Assembly (NCBI GenBank): GCA_001465935.1
Contig: LNKV01000039.1
Span: 124,001-188,000 of the forward strand
DNA: 64,000 bases
Source of the DNA: Clarireedia homoeocarpa
Lineage: Eukaryota > Ascomycota > Leotiomycetes > Helotiales > Rutstroemiaceae
Direction: 5' to 3'
Within the stretch, counting starts at the first letter, position 1; each line of letters starts with the position of its first letter. Of the stretch, positions 10,958 to 22,497 are shown one piece after another. Under the pieces are notes generated by a model. It worked only from the letters and a program-made list of their open reading frames with translations. It had not been told where the DNA came from and searched no databases. The translations under genes and the position numbers were made by a program.

Positions 10958-11284
10958 ATGAAATACCCCTACTTTGTACGTACCTTCCGTACAATACCAT
11001 ACTTGCTTTCCCTCGTATCAAATCTAGTATCAACTCCGCGTGGATCTTCTTCCGATTTCGCTGTTCAGGTTCCTCCTGTTCGTCCAAACTCTTCCTTCGT
11101 ATCACCTAGGCCATGCATGTATCCACCGCATCTCCCATCCTGCATGATGCCCTGTACTGGACTGCGCTGCATCACTGCGCTTCGCTTCGCTCTCAAACCA
11201 AGGTAAGTCATATGAACATCAACACCAATATTGCTTACACTTTGTAGAGTACTTACTGTACTGACTGTGTCTACTAACCCTTAA
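10958..11284 (+). CDS. Possible small two-exon hypothetical protein
   Basis: Weak candidate. Exons 10958-11202 and 11248-11284 around a 45-bp interval with GTAAGT donor and TTTGTAG acceptor would encode 93 aa starting MKYPYFVRTF. The product is Pro/Ser/Arg-rich with a moderately hydrophobic N-terminus and no recognised domain. The splice signals are good, but 45 bp is near the minimum and the composition looks non-coding. It could equally be a spliced non-coding RNA or chance. Confidence 0.2.
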
Positions 11285-12320
11285 CCCACCATTTCTGCCG
11301 CCTCACTTCAAAAGGGATTACCCGATTTTATGTTACATTAGAAGCGGATCTAGAACCCATATTTCGCAGACGGGGTGGGAGGATGGAAAAGTCGCTAGAA
11401 TGCTACCAATGGGGAGGGCATCAAAAGCCCGAATCACAAGTGTCAGACCATTGACCCGTGAATTGTTGTCTAAGGTCTAAGATCTTAGTATGAGAGATCT
11501 TGTGTTCTGTAGTCAAGGGTTCGGCGGTCCGTATTTCAATTAATGGCTGCGCAGTGGAAGCCACTGATTCGGGATGAACATAACATTTGATCAAAGCGCC
11601 GAATCGCCAGGAGAATCCTGTACGTCATTCTTTGGCTTAGCCTTTTTTTTTCTTCGGGGGGGGTTCGCATCCACCGGCACTCACCTTGATATCGTCGTCG
11701 ATGCAGTTTTTCAAAGGTGGCATTTAATATCAAAAGTGGTGAGCTAGTCGCCTGCGGCACCTTCATACATATCATTATTACGTCATAGGATAGATTTTCG
11801 GTTATCGGTCGGCAAGAGCAGGCTGCGCAGCCGCAAAGTCGCGGCTGCTTTTTTGATACACTCACAAGCTCCTTCTTCATACGCCAGAATTATCTTGAGA
11901 TGATAGACAAATCTTCGCTATCAATCATCCTCGAAAATTTTCTAGCTCTACATTCTCTTCATGTTTTTCATTTCTAGACCTACTACCAAGTTTTCGCTCA
12001 CTTGACTTCAATGGCACACCTACCAGGCCATATACTACGTTGCACAAGATCACGCTTCAATTTGCTTAACATTCATCTCAGCCCCATATTTTGGAACGAC
12101 TATCATTAGAGTGACTCTCACTCCAGTGTAAACAATCACAGACTGATACATGAGCTTTCGTCAGGGTCACAACCTCATTGCCCTCCTGCATCATCATACA
12201 TCCATCTTGCAAGTAGGAAATCCCGCATATCTCACAATCGTGTTACAGGCATGATCTGACGCATATCCTATAGCTTCATATATTCGAGTTTCGCTCCGCC
12301 CTTGATATTGTTGCACAGGA
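11285..12320. other. Gene-poor interval
   Basis: No supported coding region. Short homopolymers (for example T and G runs near 11642-11665) are the only features seen. Confidence 0.5.
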
Positions 12321-12473
12321 ATGGACAATACCGTTACAGAAGATACGATCCTTCGCATCATTCTACCAGCCATCGTTACCTGTGTAGGGATCATCCTTTT
12401 ATACTCAGCCTTGAACTTCTTTTACAAACGGGAGTTTGGCAGCCAACGGCGTGAATCGATCCGTACTATATGA
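12321..12473 (+). CDS. Possible 50-aa single-pass membrane microprotein
   Basis: ATG-initiated ORF of 50 aa, too short for usual annotation. It has one strong transmembrane-like segment (ILPAIVTCVGIILLYSALNF) followed by a basic stretch (YKREFGSQRRES). A second, similarly built hydrophobic segment is encoded 150 bp downstream in the next frame (12496-12591: TLLCIIRGTIIACIAMIIIY, then a basic KRYHG). This suggests a duplicated membrane segment, either two microproteins or a frameshifted two-pass protein. Function unknown. Confidence 0.3.
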   Translation: MDNTVTEDTILRIILPAIVTCVGIILLYSALNFFYKREFGSQRRESIRTI

Positions 12474-12495
12474 GATCAACCATTCACCAAAAACT

Positions 12496-12636
12496 CTTCT
12501 ATGCATCATACGCGGGACTATCATTGCATGCATTGCCATGATCATTATCTACACATTGGTCTTCATAGAAATCAAGAGGTATCATGGATTACGAAAATCT
12601 GGTGCAGCGTCAGTACCCATACACCCTGAAGCATGA
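12496..12636 (+). pseudogene. Frame-shifted second copy of the membrane segment
   Basis: Reading frame ending at the TGA of 12634-12636. The segment starting TLLCIIRGTIIAC aligns with TILRIILPAIVTC of the preceding ORF over about 32 residues, with roughly half identical or similar positions and both ending in K-R-x-x-G. It has no well-placed ATG of its own. A further same-region frame (12633-12848, then 12849-13061 after one TGA) stays open and may be more debris of the same locus. Confidence 0.25.
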
Positions 12637-14884
12637 CGTACAAGGGTCTAGAAAACATGTGCCGTGTGTTCACATCATCAAGATTCTCGGCGAGGCCTCG
12701 TCGCGGTCCTCACATCTTCAATCTTCTACGTGTCACTCACCACACTGGCACTTTGCCAGAAAGTACTATGATCTTCTTTCCTTTCTCAAAACAGGTTTGG
12801 TTCAAATTGGGCATTGAGCTATATATATCATGGCGGCACGAAGTTTGATGGTCTCTGTACGCTCTAGCTGTGGGACGCGCAACCCGCAAAGCATCCCGAC
12901 GTGCTCGATCCGATGTCCTCCTCGAAAATATCAGTAATCATGCCATCCCGCTACCAATGTTACGATACTGTCATATCATCCCAGAAGATGTGGAAGACGG
13001 TGGCGTAGCAGAAGATCTTGATGTCGATAGGGTGTTGAGATGGTCGCCTTCTTGCATGTAATTGCGTTCATCGAACTCGGAAGCGTTGCTACCACCTCCT
13101 AACTGTTGCTTGCCGTTACAATGAAGTGCGTTCGTGTCGTCAATGCTAGAGATCTTGTGCTTAATGTGAGATAACTAAGCTTCCTAGCTGCGTGCTTTAT
13201 CTATGGAGTCAAAAATCTACGTCCCCTCGACTGCAACTTCTTTTCTGAATTCGTGTTCCTCATGACACATCTTGTTTAGATGTCCGAATTAACCCTGTGA
13301 AGTACCTTTCGTGCCCGTTTTCAGCACTCTAAGTAAGATCCCACTAGCCCGATACGTGCTGGCATGACAAGTGTCGAGGTTTTTCTTCTTCTTTGTTTTC
13401 AAGATTAACGTTGCATGCATCTCAGTCTAATTTTGATTTCTCCGGAATGTCAAAGAAACCAAGATGCGCTAAGCACCCCCTGTTGATAGTTTTAGACTGT
13501 TCTTGCACAGTATGGTAGGGAGAAACCAAATCCTCCTAAATATACCCGGTGACCGGGAGCCTGGGAAAAACTTACCATGGTTTCACGAAGAGGTTGATGC
13601 GTCGTTTTGTTTTCTCCTAGACTCATCTAGCCTCGCAGATGGTCAGACATCACCAAATTCGTGGACTTTGGCTCATGGGGCCCGTGAGCTTTGTGCGACA
13701 GGACTCTTATTCCATCCTATCAACTCGGTCAAGGGAAGTGGTTTTTCAGTATCGATGGTTGGGATAAGATGGGATGGCTACGTCACTTGGTGGTACGGGA
13801 GTTCGGGGTATCTATACTTTGGAGTGTTGACTGATTCACTCTGGATTGTGTAGTGTGTTGCGGTTCGAGAAATGGATATTGGAGGAGAAGATTCATTGAT
13901 GATCTGATCAGGGCTAGGATTCTTAGTTTTGCATCGACTTTTCTTTTTCCTTGCCAAGATCGGTCTAAATGCATGCCCCGCCCCCCTTTGTTTGTTGGAA
14001 CCGGTCGCCTTCGTATCCGTTTACTTTCTTTTTCTCGTAGTATTTGCATGCGAATGCTCTTGGGTCGGGTTGCGCCCCTTTCTATTTCTTTTTTTACTGC
14101 CGAGATCATCTCAACGCTTTTACGGCGTAGGAAGCGCATGGTGCCATGCGATGGGTGATCGCCAGCTTCTTCTTTCTACCCGTATACTTCGAGAATCGAT
14201 GCCCCTTGAGATTTTGCATCCAAGTAGATGAACGGAGTACACTTTAAACGATCGTGAGGGGGTTGAGCAGCTCTGCTCGGTTCACTGTCTTTCACTTCTT
14301 TATAGCTAGGGATCCAGAGGTCTTCATACTCTGGCTCAGGCACGTCTTTCATCGGTCACTTCTTACTTCAACCGAAACGCTTGTTTGCTTAATAGGGGAT
14401 GTGACATCTCTACACCTACGCGGGGGGAAAGGAACAGATCGCCACTACGCGAACCACCATATCGACGGGCGATTTCCACATGAACGGCAAGATCTATCCA
14501 CACAAGCTCAGCCCGGGAGTGTTTGCATAAAGAAAACAGCGAAGTAGATCAAATACCAATTCTAGCCTAACGCCGGCATATAGTTTTTTACGACATCCTC
14601 ATCTGAGTTCTGTGCATAATCTTGTCATATTTGCAATGTAATGGTTCGCGATGGGATTGCGACGAATATGAGGGCAATGAGGGGAGTAGGAAAAGGAAGA
14701 TTTTAAGTTTGAGACTTGTGGTCTGTGATAAGGGGAATGAGATGAGATGGGGTAGGAGAAAGCTCTAGGAATTGCGTATATGGCGCTAGTTAGCTACCTT
14801 GGCAGAAAAAATGGAATAAAATGTCGAAGCGGAACCATTTGATTGGCTGAGATCGACCCTGTCATTCATTTCTAGAAAAGACTA

Positions 14885-14898
14885 CCCCCCCCCCCCCC
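14885..14898. repeat. Poly-C homopolymer
   Basis: Fourteen consecutive C residues; length may vary or be mis-assembled. Confidence 0.9.
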
Positions 14899-17256
14899 AT
14901 CACACACTGCATAAAAGAAAATGGGAAACATGTTCACCATCCAATCATTGCTCGTAAATAACCATTTGTACAATACTTAAGCACCAGGCAAGCAACGAGA
15001 TGCTTATTTTAAATGCATATTTATTTATTCCGCGGCCGGCTAGCGCATCTAGAATGCGCCAATAGCTCTGAGATTGTGTTCTAGGCTACACTGCCATCAG
15101 ATCCCGTCGCTGAAACAAACCGCCATGTGTAAGCCATGAATGCAAGGGTTGGATTGATGGATGCGTGCGCACACTGATGTGTATCATATGCCGATGCAAG
15201 CAGGCCAGTAGATGGTGAATGATTGGTGACTGATGCACGATACTGTATAGTATGAGATAGTTCTGAACGCGGGAATTCGAGTGAACAAGTAAACTAAATC
15301 TGACTGCATAGATAGATGGATGATTTGCATTGCATTGCATGCATAACCTTACTTACCTAATCTTACGAACCACAAAAATAGTATAGTGTGCATGCATGCA
15401 CGTATCTATTGTATGCATGTAAGTTATGTATGATGTGTTTTCTCGGTACGGTACGATGCGCCAGTAAGCTATTTATCTACGGTATCAAAGCAACCTCTGA
15501 CGTCCCATCGCAGCTGGAAAACTGACAGAAATAGCAACAGAAAGACTCGAGCCCGTCTCATCTTACTACAATGGTGTTGTGCTCCCTTGCTGTGCCGTGT
15601 CCCGATGACATGGCCGTGGGTGCCGACGGGCCGGTTTGGTGGTATGGTTGGTTGTGTCGGGCTGAGGGTGCTGGTGTAGTTTCTTGGGGGGTTATCATGA
15701 CGGGCGGGAGAGAGGGGGAGGGGTTGATTTGGAATGCGCGATGGGTCATTTGTTGAGCGGGGGGTTGTTGTGTAGTAGGCTAATTGGCTATGGGTTAGTA
15801 GAGAGGTGAGATGGGGAATTGATGTGTGTTTCACCACGAGCGGGATGACAGGCCGGGGTGGAGGATCTAGAATGCCACGAGTATGGGAGAATGGCTGGAA
15901 ATCGAATAAAATAATAAATAGAAAAATAAGAATTAATACATTAGCAATGTTGAATGGCTAAATGGAAGACGACTTAGCGAGAGAGGGACAAAAAGGAGGG
16001 AAACAAGACGCTCGGGTTATCCGGCCGGGTTGGGCTTCTTGGGTACGAGTAGTATTTTCGTGCCGGCCATGTTCGGTAAGCGCCGAATAATCTTGTACTG
16101 GCGGGGAAGAGAGAACAAACTTCGGGTGTAGAGAGATTGAAGATTTTGGGCATTGCTTGTACCCGAGTTCGCGAAGCTTATTCGTGCATGCCTTTCCTGC
16201 GCATGAGATTGGACTTCGTTTGGTGAAACTGATGGCCGGCCGGGGTATATGGATAGCGAAGAAGGAGAGGCTTTTGTGCGATGTAGAAAGTGCAGAGACA
16301 GCTGAGTGTGGATTCGTGAAGACGTCATGGACGTTGTATGTGGTTGTTCCTATGTCGTCGATATGGGCTGATTTTGAAGGGTCTGTATGTAACGGTATCA
16401 CCGGGTATGTGAAAGACGGAGATGCGGTTGAAAGTATGTGTAGCTGGAGTGGAGGAAAGAGGCGTTTTTGATATGTGCATGGGAAGATCCATTCGGGGAA
16501 TGTTGGTGAGCTTGTTCCGATGCTTTCATATATATAGATGGAAGAGGCAGATATGCAGGACAACTTGGTCGATGGAGAGGCGTCACGGAATGACGACATT
16601 GCGTTGTACACTGCGAATATTGGATAAGGGATCGTTGGATGGAAACGGCGGTCTGATTTCTTGGTTTGATGCACAAATGAAGATGGGTGGGTGGTACAGG
16701 TTGGGGTTTGGATGTGGGATACGAGATGCAGTGGTCGTACTAGATGGGATTGTTCTAGATGGGATCGGAAAAGGAAGATGCTGGCGGTGTTGTGTGATGA
16801 AGATATGTCTTATACACACACGGGACCTTGATTTATGCTGCCGTGTTAGGTAGGACGTTGAGATGAGACGAGACGAGATGAGATGAAAAAGGAGTACGAA
16901 ATCTGAGAACGCGCAGGATTAGCTACTTGCTTGGCTGCAAGCGAGAATACAATTTGTTGCTAATTCAAGAGAAAAAGAACAAAAATGGAAAGCTGGCGCT
17001 TTCCGCGGAGAGACTGTATCGACATCCTTCATTCCGCCAATCGCGAAACTCAAACATGGCACTTTGGCATGAATCCGATTGACGGGGGCGAGAACACAAA
17101 GATCTCGGCCTCTCAAGTCGCTGACGAGGTGGCTGTATACAATGTTGTACAGCTGCGATACAGATCTTGAAAGTGGAACGCGATGAATAGTATTTGTGTC
17201 TTCTGTCTTCCGGAATCAAGTTTCCTTTCGGTGAAATAGGCGAAGATGGATGCGTA

Positions 17257-17312
17257 TGAAATATTGGAGGATTCCGAGGGTGGATGAGTTTGAAATATTG
17301 GAGGATTCCGAG
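17257..17312. repeat. 22-bp direct repeat pair
   Basis: Identical copies beginning TGAAATATTGGAGG at 17257-17278 and 17291-17312, separated by 12 bp; effectively a 34-bp partial tandem duplication. Confidence 0.9.
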
Positions 17313-18560
17313 TGAACATTCCTGAGCGCAATCCATGCCGTGTCGTTCATCTTCTTTTTCTTGCCGTGCCGGCGCAAACCTTGATGGCGTAGGCACGATA
17401 ATTATATGATTCTTTTTGCACTCGTCATCCGAGAGTATCGAATGCCGATAGAGCGTGTGAAAGGATTGGTATTTGTGGCATTTTGTCTCTCTCGTTCGAT
17501 CAATCGGCATTAAGTTTGACGAGCAGGCAGCTGTCGATAATGTCTGTGGTTCGAGTATTTCGCACGGCGTGAAGCAGCTCGAAGGAGTCGGAGACGGGAC
17601 TGCTACACAGACGAAAGAGACGTTCGAATTAAGTGTCATCTGTGTGCTATGTTGCCAGAGTTAATGTCATGTCGAATACTCTCATTTCTCGCTGGACACT
17701 GACCGCGCCTCAATAAATCCTTCTTTGCCGCAGACGATCCGTTCACACTCCTTTTTGCCTCCAATCTTCTAGGCTCTGCAATGAAATTTCGCGATCACCG
17801 CGTTTATTCATTCCAGCAACAAGGCTGTTTTGGACATTACACAAGCCAATAAAGCCGTTGAAGGAAAGGTTTGGTATAATCACATTTTCGCTGCACTATT
17901 CAGATGAGGGAGATTATGTTTTGTTCCGTTGGTTCCGAGATGAGCTTCTTGTCCCTAGGAATTGCTTGTGTTCGTCAAACGCTATGCGTTTATCTCTTTA
18001 ATTGATCCTGCAACGACCGTGTCATTCCTTCATGTTTTTCCTGCCTCCAAGTTGGCCAAGGCAGATATGGCAGGTAGTCAGCGGGAAGCAAAACTTCCTG
18101 TCTTCTCCACACCTCGAACTTTTTTGTCCCCGGCAGTGTCTGCGCCGGTTGCCCCATAACCCCCATTTTTCCATCTCCTAGACGAGATTAGAAATCTCCC
18201 ATCTCTCATATCCACATCTCCAGATTCCGAATCTCCGCATTCAACACGTTCTTCCCTTGGTCGTGGCTTTTCCGTGACTAGGCAAGTGCAAACTATTCTC
18301 CTATTGGAGCATATGAAATAGGAATCTTTGGAAAGTACAAAAGTTAACGCATGGTTCGCCACAAGCTTACCGCTGAAACCTCAACCCCGTGGGCAAACAA
18401 CATACTAGATATGTGACCCCACGGGGATTAATGGATCTAAAACATTCCAGCCATTCATGAACCTAGACTCATTATCTACCAACAAAGAAGGTTGGTCATA
18501 CTAAGAGATGGGAGCCGCTCAACTATTCCTCAATCGGTTTCGGTAAGATAGTTGCTTCGA

Positions 18561-18567
18561 TATAAAT
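18561..18567 (+). promoter_or_regulatory. TATA-like element of MFS transporter gene
   Basis: TATAAAT about 250 bp upstream of the transporter start codon; position is compatible with a leader of 150-220 nt. Sequence match only. Confidence 0.35.
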
Positions 18568-18813
18568 GGTGGAATTTCTTCGCTGTTACTGATGGTGATT
18601 GATAAAAATTGCTTCCACAAATGAGCTTCATCTAACTTCTCCATCATTGCTGTCATGCTTCGGCCGGATTTTAAATTAGTCATTCCAAAGATACGGATCG
18701 TACAATAAATACCATGGCACTTTTAGTTGATTGAACTTTTTTTCCTTCTCTATCGGCCTCTGTGGAACATCAATTACCACAGTTGTTAGACATCTGCGCG
18801 CATTATCGTCAAG

Positions 18814-20468
18814 ATGCCTCCGGCTTTCTTCAAGAATTACCGCGTCTATATGCTGACGACGGTGGCTTACATGGGCTCACTGTTGTTTGGTAATTTACCC
18901 CCATCCCGTGGGCTTGATGCCAAGGCGGCCCAAGAAGGATATATTGTACTGACAGGTTGTGGCTTACAGGTTATGATACCGGTGTTATGGGAAGTGTCTT
19001 GGCACTCTCTAGCTTCAGAGAAGATTTCGGCCTTCCCACAGATACGTCTGGCTTCGCCAGCAAAAAAAACGCTCACGTTTCCTCGAATGTCGTCTCCCTA
19101 CTTACGGCCGGTTGTTTCTTCGGTTCTATCGCTGCCGCCTTCTGCAATGATCGCTTCGGACGAAGATACTCCCTCATGGGATTCACTATTATATTCTTGA
19201 TTGGTGCCGCCGTCCAAACTTCTGCTAAGCATGCCATTGGTCAGATCTACGGTGGTCGCGTTATCGCTGGTCTCGGTATTGGTGGAATGTCTGCCATTAC
19301 TCCAGTCTTTGTAGCCGAGAACTGCCCTCCAGAGGTTAGAGGTCGTATCACCGGATTGTTCCAGGAATTCTTGGTTATCGGTTCCACTTTCGCATACTGG
19401 CTGGACTATGGTGTCGCTCTGCACATCAAGCCATCCACGAAGCAATGGAGAATTCCAGTTGGGATCCAATTGATCTTTGGTGGTTTCCTATTCCTTGGTC
19501 TTGTCTTTTTGAAGGAATCTCCGAGATGGTTGATGAAGCAGGGCCGATATGAAGAAGCACAAGCTTCCTTGGCATTCACCCGATGCGAAGATGTCAACAA
19601 TGAGCAAGTCGTCAAGGAAATTGCTGAGATCCGTGCTTCCATCGAGGAAGAACTCCAACTTACTGAGGGGGTCACCTGGAAGGAGTGCATTGCCCCGGTC
19701 AACCGGTGGAGATTCATCACCGCTATTTGCTTGATGTTCTGGCAACAATTCTCTGGGACCAACTCTATTGGATACTACGCGCCGCAAATCTTCCAGACCA
19801 TCGGTGTCTCGAAATCCAACACTGCTTTGTTTGCGACAGGTATCTACGGTACTGTCAAGGTTGTCACCACTGGTATCTTCTTGCTCATCGGTATCGATAA
19901 GCTGGGTCGTCGCAAGTCACTTATAGGAGGTGCTGCTTGGATGATGTCAATGATGTTCATTCTTGGTGCTGTGCTCCACAACTACCCACCGAACCCCTCC
20001 AGTGGAACCGTCTCCCCAGCATCCATCGCAATGGTTGTCATGATCTACTTCTACGTCATCGGATATTCTGCTTCTTGGGGGCCGATTCCATGGGTGTACG
20101 TATCTGAAATCTTCCCAACCCGAGTTCGTGCCTACGGTGTAGGAACTGCCGCAGCAACACAATGGCTCTTTAACTTCGTCGTCACTGAAGTTACTCCAAC
20201 CGCTGTAGCAAACATTGGATGGAGGACCTTCCTTATGTTCGGTATCTTCTGTTTAAGTATGGGTACCTGGGCATTCTTCATCATCAAGGAGACGAAAGGA
20301 AAGAGTTTGGAGGAGTTAGATATTCTGTTTGGCGCAGTTGATGCCAATCAAAGAGCTGCAGATGTGGAGGTGGCTTTGCATAAGGACCCTATGCATGGAG
20401 ACAATGACTCTATCAAGGCAGATACTGTCCGTATTGAGGACACGGCTACTCCTGTTGAGAAATCTTGA
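18814..20468 (+). CDS. MFS sugar/sugar-acid transporter
   Basis: Plasma-membrane major facilitator of the sugar porter family, 524 aa, expected 12 membrane helices. Exon 1 is 18814-18889, intron 18890-18969 (80 bp, GTAATT...TTACAG), exon 2 18970-20468; the splice rejoins the diagnostic LLFGYDTGVMGS. Other signatures: DRFGRR in loop 2-3, KESPRWLMKQGR after helix 6, WQQFSGTNSIGYYAPQIF in helix 7, KLGRR in loop 8-9, VYVSEIFPTRVRA, and IKETKGKSLEELD after helix 12. The overall pattern, including YSASWGPIPWVY, resembles the fungal branch with quinate and galacturonate carriers more than classical glucose HXTs, but substrate cannot be fixed from sequence. The C-terminal tail is acidic. Large upstream non-coding space may hold its regulatory region. 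Confidence 0.95.
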
Positions 20469-22497
20469 TGACTTTGTACCTATAGACATTTTGCATAACT
20501 GCAAAATTTGCTGTTGATCAGCTTGACGATAGATAATGATAATGTAACTTATGATATTATTTTACACTCAATTTTGTCGATTTCGTGATATATGACGGTC
20601 CACACATGCCTGGCATCCAGTGTTAGAAGAAGATACATTCAAAGCACTTCGAAATCTGAGATAAATCTGAACATTGAGATTCTGGTAATCTATAGTGAAC
20701 CTCTATTCCAGACTAGATTTTAAGTTGATATCTCAATTAGAAACTTTGTTAATTTATGAAGGGCAAAGAACCTTTGGCGACGTCTGCTGATAATTCTAAT
20801 AGATGCATATACCCTAGGTAATAGAGAAGCCACGCAATCACCAAGCCGAACACTCTATACATGTCAGCTTAGAAGACCCAAAAGATTTCAATCGGCGGAA
20901 CGAACAACCTTGGCCATTAACATGATATTCTGAATTTGCAGCATATCATCAACATCTGACGCCATTTCGTCCCGTCATTCTGTGCCCTGTTCGGAGTATA
21001 GTGTGCAAAACCCCGTGCGCATAAATTCACCACGATTCGGTTTCGATTATTCACTGACAGAGGTACGAAGTAGGTACAGAAACTACTCAAGTCCATGAAT
21101 TTCCAAATGAAGGGGTGCGGAATCTGTGGAGCTGACCAATAATCCAATCCAGGAGCCTGGCGGTCTCAGATGCTAGCAAGCTGACGCGGCTCTTCCAGCG
21201 CATTGGCCAGCTTGAGCTCTTCCTTCACGACATCCAACCACCACCTGTGTCCAAGAAACCAAGTGAGGGCCCCGGAAAAAAAGGAATTGATTAATCCCCG
21301 CAACTTCGATGAAACCTCAAGAATACTCCAGAAAAAGAATCGACTGCCGTCGTCCAATTGAGCTGATCGAACTTGGGACGGAAATTTCCACGAGTCTAGA
21401 TTCTGGGAGTTTCGCCTTCCCCTGGGTCGGTGGCACCTAAGGATGCAGAGGTTCTTGCAGTCAGCGCCAAGTTGAAACCATTGTGCCTGTAGAAACCACG
21501 TTGGTGATCCGCTGGATTCGTGGTCGTGTTCAGGGACGGCATGCGCGATCAGCACTATCATCAGCTACGGATATGGTGCGCGCGCGAAAGCGCCTGACAG
21601 CTCTCATGCGTAAATACCTTGCTTACACGAATGTCCGATGGAGAAGATGCGTTCGTGTGCCGAAAGAAGGATAGGCCAGAAAGCAAACAATATTTGCCCG
21701 CATCCAAGGTTGAACATTGATCTGACCACAATTCATTTACAATTGTAGGATCAATATGGGATATGCATTTTGGGAAGGGAGACACGACAACCAGGGACGA
21801 AGAAGAGTGCCGCCCAAATTAAGGTGTAGACAAATTAAACAAGGTTCATTGCAGGAATTTCACTCCAGACCAAGAAACTTTTGATAAGTCGTAATACAGG
21901 ATCCCTATCCTGAGCTACTGTTACAGTAACAGAAAGCTTTTTCAGTGGATAATTTCTGATATTCGTGGCAGATTGAATAAGGTTGACGTTGCCTCTGGAC
22001 ATCAAGTGCAAGCTGCGGCCTCAAGTAGATTTGATGACACCATAAGCATGCATGCTGATCATCATAGTTTAAGTGTTAGACACCTATCAAGATTTCCCCG
22101 GTAGGTCAGGGCAAGGGAGTATCGGTCTCTCCACTGTCTCTCAATGCGTGGAAGGACCAGAAATTCCACCAGACATGGGTGGATGGGTGTTTATTGAAAC
22201 GAAACATGCAAGTACCCAGGACCCTTTTCCTTGACTCCCCTTTCAGGCGATAATCAGGATGAGAGAAAGATATAAAAGCTGAAGAGGCGTCACCAGATGA
22301 CGAAAGTGAATCCAGTCTTAGATCATCCAGTCTTTTCTCACTACCTTTCATCTCTTACAGCTCCAGGTCTGAGCATTTTTTTTCATCCAAACCACTTTTC
22401 AAAACACTCTCTCACTACATCTTCAACTTTGTTTTCCTCAACTCGACTTTTTCATCCAGTAGAATCGTCAAATTTTTCGATATACTCAACCATCATC
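20469..22497. other. Intergenic, promoter region of Gly/His-rich gene
   Basis: Two kb with no supported gene. The 131-aa minus frame at 21166-21561 has no domain and no splice logic. A TATA box lies at 22271. Confidence 0.6.
22271..22278 (+). promoter_or_regulatory. TATA box of secreted repeat protein gene
   Basis: TATAAAAG 227 bp upstream of the chosen ATG, followed by a pyrimidine-rich stretch (CTCTCTC, TTTTCATCC), a usual fungal layout for strongly expressed genes. Confidence 0.5.

Larger units (their letters stand above)
12637..18813. other. Long gene-poor interval upstream of the MFS transporter
   Basis: About 6 kb without a supportable gene. The longest frames (for example minus 15958-16674 and 16965-17639) lack domains, have overlapping frames on both strands and look like chance. 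Features: a C14 homopolymer at 14885-14898 and a 22-bp direct repeat at 17257-17312. Confidence 0.55.

Noticed and set aside
15958..16674. 238-codon minus-strand frame
   Set aside because: Several overlapping frames on both strands, no domain, low-complexity composition, no splice signals supporting a gene.
16965..17639. 224-codon minus-strand frame
   Set aside because: Contains the 22-bp direct repeat, no recognisable motif, and competes with plus-strand frames of similar quality.
21166..21561. 131-codon minus-strand frame between transporter and repeat protein
   Set aside because: No signal, domain or splice logic; composition typical of non-coding DNA.
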